Source: Chamaelirium japonicum (taxonomy: Eukaryota; Streptophyta; Magnoliopsida; Liliales; Melanthiaceae). From it: 64,000 nt of DNA. Positions 15,884 through 24,048 of the stretch are shown here, piece after piece. Location of the stretch: positions 19,077,532-19,141,531 of the forward strand of contig OX393549.1 in the NCBI GenBank assembly GCA_947650365.1, written 5' to 3'. A program made the position numbers and the translations under genes. Each line of letters starts with the position of its first letter. Within the stretch, counting starts at the first letter, position 1. Under the pieces are notes generated by a model. The model did not search any database. It saw nothing but the letters and a program-made list of their open reading frames with translations, and was not told the origin of the DNA.

Positions 15884-16393
15884 TGCCTGTTTTCTGGCTC
15901 TTGAACGGGCGGCAGACTGCCGGTTCTTGATCATGCGCTTGTGGCGGCCGTTGCCCGCTCCATCGTCGGGGCCATCGGGGGCACGCCTCTTAGGGCAGAA
16001 GGAGAAGAGGGCGTTGCGGGACGGCGAGCCGATGATCGCATCCGAGAAGGAAGGGGGGGTGGCGAACGGCAGGCGGTAGCTCCCCCTGTTGCTGTTGTCG
16101 TCGGATCGGGGGTTGGCATGGGGAGTGGCGGCGGAACCGGAATGAAAATCCACCCCGGAGTTGAGGGTGAGGGCTGTGGGGGGCGGACGCAGGGGCGTGC
16201 CCTTGGCGGCCGCGGCGGCGAGGGTAATGCCCTTCCACAGCTCCTCCATGCTCCTCCCCGCCCTCGGGCTCTGTGGGACCATGGAGCTGTGCGAGGACGA
16301 TGGGGAGGACGAGGAGTAGGACCTGGATGAGGAGGAGGAGGAAGAAACCACCCTGCCGTTCCTGCTGCTGTTGCCCTGTTCCGAGGACCACAT
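15454..16393 (-). CDS. FD-like: FD-like group A bZIP transcription factor (three exons, 218 aa)
   Basis: Exons on the minus strand: 16393-15887, 15710-15633, 15525-15454. The first exon encodes 169 aa: a serine-rich start, the FD-type motif SMEELWKGITLAA (about residues 48-60), and a basic region KRMIKNRQSAARSRARKQ (152-169). Exon 2 adds AYTNELELEIAFLVDENARL and seven more residues; exon 3 ends RTLSAPF. Leucines 175, 182, 189 and 196 keep exact heptad spacing, the last coming from exon 3, which supports the splice model. FD proteins bind G-box/ACGT-type DNA in the nucleus and join FT-type florigen through 14-3-3 proteins, which recognise the C-terminal SAP motif. Length is normal for the family. 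Oddities: intron 1 (15886-15711) starts GC, not GT; NRQSAARSR replaces the usual NRESAARSR. Intron 2 (15632-15526) is GT-AG. The start codon is the first ATG before the conserved region. Confidence 0.85.
15834..15880. repeat. (GA)n tract in intron 1 of the FD-like gene
   Basis: About 46 bp of GA starting 6 bp inside the intron from the 5' splice site. In the gene's sense it is (CT)n, so it lies beside the donor rather than at the acceptor where pyrimidines are usual. Confidence 0.95.
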
Positions 16394-16407
16394 CTCACTT
16401 CAACTGT

Positions 16408-16446
16408 GGAAGAGAGAGAGAGAGAGAGAGAGAGAAGAGAGAGAGT
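16408..16446. repeat. (GA)n in the 5' untranslated region of the FD-like gene
   Basis: A GA/CT microsatellite about 15 bp upstream of the start codon. CT-rich 5' leaders are common in plant genes; it may be a GAGA-type regulatory element, which is inference. Confidence 0.8.
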
Positions 16447-16610
16447 GGGACTTTTTTTTTTTTGGCAAATTAGATATAGGTCCTTAACTATTTTACTATA
16501 TTAACCGCAGGACATCATCATTTGCTATATTTTGCAATTAATGTATTCTGCAACTAAAAGTCATCTCTCAATAAGTACTTATGTCAAACTTTTTATCTTT
16601 TTTTTTTTGA

Positions 16611-17186
16611 AAAATTTTATTCATACCCCAAAAATATGTAATTAGCCCCCATTTACAATAAACTAAAACACACCCTGATTTTTTTGATCATACCCCGTTC
16701 CTATCCCAAAAATACATTTTTCCCTTACACCCCACCTTGAATAATCCAAGTTAAATGACCCGTCATTCCTTAATCACACCCCATTCCTTTCAGATGTTAA
16801 GGGGGGGATTGGCAGCGACAGCGTCAGCGGTCTTCTTCTTTCCCCATTGCTGGAGGGGTTTGATTTTCTATGGAAGAATCCGATGGGGGAGGTGGGTCTT
16901 TGAGCTCCCGTGCCGTTTATGGAGGAATTAGATCGGTGGAAAGTAGGATCTTCGATCCCCGTTGTCGATGTCGCTGCCACTAACGCCATAACTATGTCAT
17001 CGCCATAGCTCAATTCCTTCCCAATTACAGTCGATGCCCCCTTATTCAGTTTTGTTTTAAGTTTTAGTTGTATGTGGGGTATAAGTTAAGGGTAGAAATT
17101 GTATTTAAAAATTTATGAGTAAGTTACTGTGAAACGGATGGGAGACGGGGGCTAGTTACAGATTTTTGGGGTATGAATAAAATTTT
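16611..17186. mobile_element. MITE-like element upstream of the FD-like gene
   Basis: AAAATTTTATTCATACCCCA at 16611-16630, continuing through the AATATGTAATTAGCCCCC segment, is matched by the reverse complement at about 17147-17186. The terminal inverted repeat is about 40 bp and the total about 576 bp. T-runs flank both ends. No transposase. It lies about 220 bp upstream of the FD-like start codon, so it occupies the probable promoter. Confidence 0.75.
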
Positions 17187-17198
17187 CCTTTTTTTTTT

Positions 17199-18054
17199 GG
17201 ATAAATTATACTTTGCCCCCTGAAGTTTAGCTCAAAAACACTCAAACCCTCCTTAGTTTATTTTGTTCCAAATTGCTCCCTAAATTATGAAATGTTAGCA
17301 CGATACATTTTTGTCAACTGCTTTATTTCCTCATTTGGTAATTTATATCCGAATGACTTAAAATAGTCTCCCCAAACCATGATGATTGAACTACAGAATA
17401 ATCATGGTTTGGGGTCTAGCCAAAAACACCTATCCCCTCCGGTTCAATCCCGTTCGATCACCCGACCCTTATAATGGGAACCCCTGGGTCGGACGGGAAT
17501 AATAGGTGTCGATGGATGAACCCCAAATCATGGTGATACCGTAGTTCGGGGCTGTGAATAACCCAAACCCTTGGATACCCACCTCCTCACAAAATCGGCT
17601 TTTAAGGGGAGGTCCAAGGCTGGTGTATAAATGGTCTATCACCCGCTCCCATTACCGATGTGGGACTAACCCGCCTGAGGCATGACCATCTCAACTCCCC
17701 CCCCTCATGTGGGACATGCGTGGCAAGGGCACTATCGGAAGGAGCTCCTAGAGCAAATCTGGCTTTCATACATATGAAGAACCCAGACTCTTGGATACCC
17801 ACCTCCTCACAAAACCGACCGGCTTGTAAGGGGAGGTCCAAGGCTGGTATATAAATGGCCCATCACCCGCTCCTATTATCGATGTGGGACTAACCCGTGT
17901 GAGACATGACCATCTCAACAGGGGCGACTAAGTTAAGGGCTTTAATTTTTATGTGATCAAAACTGAATTAAAGGAGGGCAAGATGTAGTTTTTAAAACTA
18001 TAAAGGGGTTAATTGTTTTTTAGGTAAACTTCAGGGGGCAGAGTGTAATTTACC
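17199..18054. mobile_element. Inverted-repeat element enclosing a TRIM
   Basis: GGATAAATTATACTTTGCCC at the left is matched by the reverse complement of the right end (CAGAGTGTAATTTACCC); the inverted repeat extends about 40 bp through CCCCTGAAGTTTA. No coding region apart from the nested TRIM. It starts about 12 bp after the MITE at 16611-17186 ends. Confidence 0.7.
17561..17919 (-). mobile_element. Third TRIM element (minus)
   Basis: Direct repeats of about 135-139 bp at 17561-17695 and 17781-17919 share the words CTTGGATACCCACCTCCTCA, GGGGAGGTCCAAGGCTGGT and GATGTGGGACTAACCCG, with a TATAAATGG box. On the minus strand a G-run (ATGAGGGGGGG, about 17698-17708) precedes the lower-coordinate copy, as a polypurine tract should. 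The LTR sequence differs from the TRIMs at 7336 and 8676, although all share the CCCACATCG word. Confidence 0.65.
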
Positions 18055-18699
18055 CTCTTTTATTTCTGTGGCTTCAGCTGGATTCGATTCAATTGGGGAG
18101 CTCTGACGCTCGTCACTTGGTTCGACTTTCCCTTCATTATCACCCAAAAAAATCCTTACCTTCCCCTTTCTCAGCTTCAAATCAGGTTGCAAAAAACGTA
18201 CGGCACGCACGTGCCTGCACACGTGCCTGTCAGCTACAGTATCCACCACATGTGGAAAAGATCGTTGCATCTGTTTTTACGTTGGGTGTGCGTTCCTGAC
18301 CACACAGCCGTCTGATGGCTAGCTGTCCCGGAGAGTGCGATTCACTGGTTGGGTGCTGGCTGGCATTTTCCCTTTTAAAATATGGGCAGTATACAGAAGT
18401 TTAGATCTCCTCTGGTCGGTTGGTCGGTCAGGCTGGTCGGTCGGTGGGCCCAACGGGCATCACAGCAGCACACGATCAGCTGGGGTGCGATTCATTTTTT
18501 GGTCGTTAGACATCGTGCGGCTGTGATGTTCGCTGGGCCCAGGGCCAACCAACTAGATCATATTCGAGCTTTATACAAGGATGCGGATACTTACAACCCA
18601 TAAAATACCTAAGGCAACCCTAACTTAAATTTGAAAAAATACCTGATGTGTCTCCATTTCAGTCCTGGTCTTTTGCTGATATAAGCCCATGCCCGCAGC
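18055..18699. other. Unassigned interval
   Basis: No gene or transposon recognised. Contains a GGTCGGTTGGTCGGTCAGGC simple run near 18415-18450. Confidence 0.4.
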
Positions 18700-19160
18700 C
18701 CCATCACCGGCAATGTGCAGGCCGCCGCCCATCTCCACCGCCGACAACCCACCACCTTCATGTCCACCTTCTCCTCCTTCCTCCTCCTCCTTTTTCTTTC
18801 CCTTGTTCCTCCTCCTCTTCCCCCCCTTGTCCTCCCTGAAATCGTAGCATCTAACCATACATGTCCGAATGCACCTTCTGTGCATTTGAGCACCCCGGTA
18901 GAATGCACAGAAGGAGCATTTGACCCTTTCTGTGCATTCTACCAAGGTGACCGAATGCACATAAGGTGCATTCGGACTGAAATAGCTGGATTCTATGATT
19001 TTCAAGAGAAGGAGAAAGGAAAAAGGAGGAAGGAGGAGGAGGAGGAGGAGGGAGGGAGAAGGGGAGGAAAAAGGAGGAGAGTGGGGGAGAGAGGAGGAGG
19101 AGGGGATGGAACGACGATGGTGGGTTATCGGCGGCGGCATGCACGCGGACAATAGAGGCA
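18700..19160. mobile_element. Foldback element with CCT/GGA-rich arms
   Basis: The left arm (GCCGCCGCC...ACAACCCACCACC, then a CCT-rich tract) is matched in reverse complement by the right arm (a GGA-rich tract, then GGTGGGTTATCGGCGGCGGC). The centre (about 18862-18985) is a long palindrome built from GAATGCAC words, for example GTAGAATGCACAGAAGGAGC and its complement. The purine/pyrimidine arms generate long artificial open frames on both strands. A related half-copy lies at 21365-21590. Confidence 0.72.
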
Positions 19161-19544
19161 AAATGAGGGGTTGCCCTTTAGACGGGAGCTGCCTTCGGCA
19201 AAAGAGGGGGTGAGCAATAGAGGGGGCTGCCATAGGTATTTCATGGGCGGATCGCCCTCCACCTCCTTCCTGCGATACCTGCAAAAAGACCGAGGTTCAC
19301 CTCCGAGCCAAGGCCCCTTCGACGCTCAAGTCAGGGAAGGAAAAACAACAGTGAGTGTGGTCTAGGGTTTGGTAGCGAATGCTTGCTCAAGAGTGTTCAA
19401 GATTGCTTACCTGCCCCTCAGGTGGCGGGATTGTTTTATACATGTGTGTACCATTCTCTTTTGGAGCCGGCAACACAATAGTCGGAGAGAAGGAGGGGAG
19501 ATCGGCCATGCAACAAGCACCCCCCCCCCCCTCCCCCCCCTCTC

Positions 19545-19968
19545 CCTGGGTCGGCATGTACCCAGAGGGGGGGGGGGGTCGGTCGGTCGGTTGGTCCACA
19601 AGGAGGCACACCCCCCCCCCCCCCTGGGTCGGCATGTACCTAAAGGGGGGGGTCGGTCGGTTGGTCCACAAGGAGGCACACCCCCCCCCCCCCTGGGTCG
19701 GCATGTACCCAGAAGGGGGGGGGTCGGTCGGTTGGTCCACAAGGAGGCACACCCCCCCCCCTGGGTCGGCATGTACCTAGAGGGGGGGGGGGGGTCAGTC
19801 GGTTGGTCCACAAGGAGGCACACCCCCCCCCCCCTTGGGTCGGCATGTACCTAGAGGGGGGGTTCGGTCGGTTGGTCCAAAAGGAGGCACACCCCCCCTT
19901 GGGTCGGCATGTACCCAGAGAGGGGGGGGTCGGTCGGTTGGTCCACAAGGAGGCACCCCCCCCTCTCG
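19545..19968. repeat. Minisatellite with alternating long G- and C-runs
   Basis: About seven tandem units of 55-65 bp, each with GGGTCGGCATGTACC, a G-run of 7-13, GGTCGGTCGGTTGGTCCACA, AGGAGGCAC and a C-run of 7-14. Unit length varies mainly through homopolymer length. Open frames through it on both strands are artefacts of the repeat. Confidence 0.92.
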
Positions 19969-20164
19969 ATGGGACGTGCAACGAGCCGAGGAGTGAAGCA
20001 GCAGTCGAACACGGAGGTCTCGCAATGCTGACAACGCTCCGCGTTTCCGGGCCAAAGTAACCAGGTGTCAACCGCGCGCCACGTCACCGCGGCGGTTGAG
20101 CTCATTGCTGGGACACGTCAACCGCCCGATTTTTGCAGAGCGCCATAACCGTCACCCCGCCACT

Positions 20165-20174
20165 ATAAAAGGGG
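20165..20174 (+). promoter_or_regulatory. Probable TATA box
   Basis: TATAAAAGGG in an LTR-like context; a transcription start about 30 bp downstream is inferred. Confidence 0.5.
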
Positions 20175-20249
20175 ACCTACCCCTTCAGCAAGGAGGAGGA
20201 ATTCTGGAGGAGACGCTGCCCGTTTCGTCCCGGAATTTGTGGAGCTGCG

Positions 20250-20365
20250 GAGGTCGGTCGGTCTGCACCCAGAGGCTGTCAGCGGAGATCGGTCGGTCTG
20301 CACCCAGAGGCTGTCTGCGGAGGTCGATCGGTCTGCACCCAGAGGCTGTCTGCGGAAGTCGGTCG
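20250..20365. repeat. 38 bp direct repeat, three to four copies
   Basis: Units of GGTCGGTCTGCACCCAGAGG followed by a CTGTCTGCGGAG-like tail recur at about 20253, 20291, 20329 and, degenerate, 20360. Confidence 0.88.
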
Positions 20366-21364
20366 GTCAGCAGCCATACACTGTTTGCAAGCGACCTGCA
20401 GACAGACGCTGTCCGCAGCGGTCGATAGTCTGAGTGAAATTGCAGAGGTCGGTAGTTTGGGAGACCGGTCCTCAGGGTATGTAATTGGGGTTAAGGTGAG
20501 AGATTGTACCGGAAAATAGTCTTAGTGCATTCTCGCCCCACCCGTGGTTTTTTCCCCTTCGTCGTTGAGAAGGGGTTTTCCACGTAATTCTCGGTCCATT
20601 TTTATTTGGCTTGTTGGATTGTGCTCGCCACCCGAACCGCCCGGTTCGATTCAGAACCCCCCACAATACCTCCTTCTCATACGTGAGCGTAACGCTCGCG
20701 AAATCTCCTCCGAGAATCTCAGGCGGTTATGGCAGATCCCCTCTGATCGGAAACCCTTCATATCTTTACTTCTATGCTCCCGTTGATTATGGGCCCCCGA
20801 TAAGGCATGGGCAATGTGGATGGGTGAGATATTATAGGCCTCCTCTAGCCTGGCGGATCTTTCGACCGTTATAGGCGCCTTCCGATCTTTCCTCGCCCAG
20901 GGGCGGCCCTCCGGCGCCGATCAGGTCGGGACTCGAGTGGGTCCAGACTGCCGGGACAGGTCCACGATCTGCCCGATCCTTTCCCTGACATGGTTCCGGT
21001 CATGGAGTTTAGGCTTCATTGATCTCCTTCTCAGGCGCAATCTTTCACAGAGGGTGCAACTTGTGGATTGGGTTGGGCTGATCGGCCCCAGCATGACCAG
21101 TCCGGTTCTCCATATCAACATATTGGGTCGAACCGGGTGACACGTGTCATCATCTGATCAGGGTGGCGGGAAAACCCCTTCTACAATACTCACGAATATA
21201 CTACAATGGTGGGGGCATTGGCTAGGGCTCGGTGCGAATACCGATAATATACATAGTGATGTGAGGCGGTTTCGTACGTTGCTGATGCAATAGTTGCACC
21301 ATAGGATTACGATGATCCTGAAGAAGGCAAATATATTCCTGAAGGGGGTGGCCAAATCACAAAA

Positions 21365-21590
21365 GGTGCATTCGGACTGGTATATCCGAATACTACAATT
21401 TTCGAGATGAGGAGGGATAAAGGAGGTGGAAGAAGAAAAGAGGAGGTAGAAGAAGAAGGGGATACAAAAGAAGGAGGAGGAGAAGTAGGGAGAAGGGCAA
21501 GAAAAAGGAGGAGGATGGGAGAGGGAGTAGTGGGAGGGAGGAGGAAAGAGGAGGAGAAGGGACACTGGCGATGGCGGGTGATCGGTATCT
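21365..21590. repeat. Half-copy of the GGA-rich foldback element
   Basis: GGTGCATTCGGACTG at 21365-21379, the following TATCCGAATACTACAATTTT segment and the GGA-rich tract match the right half of the element at 18700-19160. The opposite arm was not found. Confidence 0.6.
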
Positions 21591-21714
21591 ATGCCCCTAA
21601 GCATAAGCCGAATCACAATGTTTATATCATAAGATACACTGATTACTTGAGTTTCCATGACTAACAGAAAAGAAGCCGCAAGAGCAAAGAACCACCAAAC
21701 GTAACCCAACAGAA

Positions 21715-21900
21715 AATTACTGAAAGGCAACTCCAAAGGCAATCCCCACAGCGCCTGTCTTTGTAGATAGAGGCTTCTCAAAGTCTGATTGATCGGTCGT
21801 GAGGCCCGATCGATCAATTACGCCTGTTCCTGCAGACAGAGCCTTTACAAAACCCGATCGATCGGTCACGATGTCCGATCGATCGGAAGTATCCGCCCGC
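21715..21900. repeat. Two ~70 bp direct repeats with GATCGATCGG palindromes
   Basis: GCGCCTGTCTTTGTAGATAG and ACGCCTGTTCCTGCAGACAG begin two tandem copies; both contain CCCGATCGATC-type palindromes. The same GATCGATCGGT core recurs in the 118 bp repeats at 49370-50930. Confidence 0.7.
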
Positions 21901-22039
21901 GCCTCCAACGCCCTAGATCGGACGCTCCAACTATGCTGCGGGATTTCTACAACTTGCATACACTTGGGAAGTTATAAATATGTGTTTCTCAAGGACAAAA
22001 GTCTTGGCTCTTGGCCTATTGGATCTTGGTGGGGCGGAT

Positions 22040-22377
22040 TGTGACGACCAAGATCTAATAGGCCAAGAGCCAAGAGCCAAGAGCCAAGACTCCTAAGGCT
22101 ATGATGCCAAGATGGATGAGGTGAGGTGAGGTGTACAAGGCCACGAGTTAGTCCCACATCGCCCGGAAAGAAGGAGATCTTGAGCTACTTATATAATTTT
22201 TCCTTCCAAACATAGAAGACGCGTTTTAAAACCGTGCGCCGCTACGGATTTTGTAAGAACTCCGTAGTTAAGCGTGCTCGGGCGAGAGCAGTACTAGGAT
22301 GGGTGACCTCCCTGAGAAGTTCTCGTGCGGGCATGGACAAAACGGACAAATCTTGTGTATTTGGGGCGGATGTTACA
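22040..22377 (+). mobile_element. Cassandra LTR (plus)
   Basis: Runs from TGTGACGACCAAGATC to GGGGCGGATGTTACA, 338 bp. Bases about 22233-22335 are 5S rRNA-like, including AGTTAAGCGTGCTCGGGCGA and TAGGATGGGTGACCTCC. That block contains the internal RNA polymerase III promoter region of 5S genes. Immediately to the left lies an inverted piece of the same LTR start (about 22003-22038). To the right it abuts a gypsy gag fragment without an internal Cassandra region. Confidence 0.88.
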
Positions 22378-22903
22378 CCTGTTGCTCAAAGATAAGGCCA
22401 AACATTGGCTTCAAACCCTAGGGGGAACGCCACCATCACCATGTGGGTGCAACTACAACAAGAATTTATAAAAAATTATTTTTCAATTGGGAAAACCAAC
22501 CAATATAGAAGAGCTATCACTAGCTTCTCCCAACTGGATGGGAGCAATTCCACAAAACATGAGAAAGACTCAAGGACTTATTTAGAAAATGCCCCTATCA
22601 TGCCGTACCACAGTGGCAGATAGTCCAAACTTCGATGATGAACTGATCGAGACCAAGCACCATATGATAGATCCGGTATGTGTAGGAACTTTCATGTTAA
22701 AAAATAAAGATGAAGCATGGGACCTCTTTGAAAACCTCTCGAATAAGTTCCTATGACATGCCTTACAAAATGATGAGGTTTGTATGAGCTCTCAACCTTG
22801 ACAGACGTCTTTAATAAGGTGTATGCCCTGGCACAGAAACTATATCAATTACTATCCATAGGGACACCATCTACGTTCAAAAACCCAACGTTTGAACCCA
22901 CCA
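22378..22903 (+). pseudogene. Ty3/gypsy gag fragment
   Basis: The translation gives LKDKAKHWL, then FPIGKTNQYRRAITSFSQLD-type sequence in a second frame, then GTFMLKNKDEAWDLFENLS in a third. These are consecutive blocks of the plant retrotransposon gag domain (PF03732 type). At least two frameshifts and several stops are present. It is trapped between a plus-strand Cassandra LTR and a minus-strand Cassandra array. It is not the gag of the Tat element at 48264-63626, whose gag sequence differs. Confidence 0.78.
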
Positions 22904-24048
22904 TGTACCATCCGCCCCAAACACACAAGATATTATCCGCTTTGCCCGTGCCCGCACGAGAACTTCCTAGGGAGGTCACCCATCCTAGTACTACTCTCCC
23001 CCGAGCATGCTTAACTACGGAGTTCTTACGAAATCCGTAGCGGCGCATGGTTTTAAAACACGTCTGATATGTTTGGGAGGGGAAATTATATAAGTAGCTC
23101 AGGATCTCCTTCTCCTGGTGATGTAGAGCTAACTCATGGTCTTTTACACCTCACCTCAACTCACCTCATCCATCTTGGCATTCTAGCCTTAGGAGTCTTG
23201 GCACTTAGCTATTGGCTCTTGGTCGTCACAATCCACCCCCCTTAGGGCTACACGTCCTCGTGTAGGGTTAGACCCCCCCATCCCGAGGAGAACCAGCTCT
23301 GATACCATTTTATAACATCCGTCCTAAACACACAAGATATTGTCCGCTTTGCCTGTGCCCGTATGAGAACTTCCTAGGAGGTCACCCATCCTAGTACTGT
23401 TCTCGCCCAAGCATGTTTAACTATGGAGATCTTACAAAATCCGTAGTAACGCACGGTTTTAAAACGCATTTTCTATGTTTGGAAGGGGAAATTATATAAG
23501 TACCTCATGATCTCCTTATCTCCAAGCGATGTGGGGCTAACTCATGGCCTTGTACACCTCACCTCACCTCATCCATCTTGGCATCAAAGCCTCAAGAGTC
23601 TTGGCTCTTGGCTCTTGGTCGTCACAATGCACCACCCTTAAGGGCACACGTTCTCATGTAGGGTTAGACCCCCCCATCCCGAGGAGAACCGGCTCTGATA
23701 CAATTTTGTAACATCCGTCCCAAACACACAAGATATTATCCGCTTTGCTCGTGCCCGCATGAGAACTTCCCAGGGAGATCACCCATCCAAGTACTGCTCT
23801 CGCCCGAGCACGCTTAACTATGGAGATCTTACGAAATCCATAGCAGCGCACGGCTTTAAAACGAGTCTGATATGTTTGAGAGGGAAAATTATATAAGTAG
23901 CTCAGGATCTCCTTCTCTCCAAGCGATGTGGAGCTAACTCATGGCCTAGTACACCTCACCTCACCTCACGTCACCTCATCCATCTTGGCATTACAGCCTT
24001 AGGAGTCTTGGCTCTTGGCTCTTGGCTATTGGCACTTGGTCATCACAT
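22904..24048 (-). mobile_element. Cassandra array of three LTRs and two internal regions (minus)
   Basis: LTRs are at 22904-23230, 23311-23626 and 23707-24048, separated by two ~80 bp internal regions. Each internal region holds, on the minus strand, a primer site (TGGTATCAGAGC or a variant, near 23295-23306 and 23692-23703) and a polypurine tract (AAGGGGGGTGGAT-like). Each LTR carries a 5S rRNA-like block near its lower-coordinate end. Such LTR-int-LTR-int-LTR arrays arise by recombination between copies. No target duplication is seen (CACCA on the left, TTAAG on the right); the right end is exactly where the 65 bp satellite starts. Confidence 0.88.

Larger units (their letters stand above)
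19969..20900 (+). mobile_element. LTR-like sequence with TATA box
   Basis: A TATAAAAGGGGACC box at about 20165-20178 is followed by a 38 bp direct repeat and, near 20546-20590, by GTGGTTTTTTCCCC...GGGGTTTTCCACGTAA, an arrangement seen in the R/U5 part of plant LTRs. Exact LTR ends, a primer site and coding domains were not found, so the family is unknown. No gene is recognised from 20900 to 21364. Confidence 0.45.

Noticed and set aside
18609-19284. 219-codon minus-strand frame and several plus-strand frames
   Set aside because: Produced by the CCT/GGA-rich arms of the foldback element; open on both strands.
19379-20071. Pro/Gly-rich frames up to 161 codons
   Set aside because: Translations of the G-run/C-run minisatellite, present on both strands.
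22233-22335. 5S rRNA gene
   Set aside because: It lies within a TG...CA LTR with Cassandra structure, and the first part of the 5S sequence is diverged; the same holds for the copies at 22949, 23350, 23745, 38819 and 39231.
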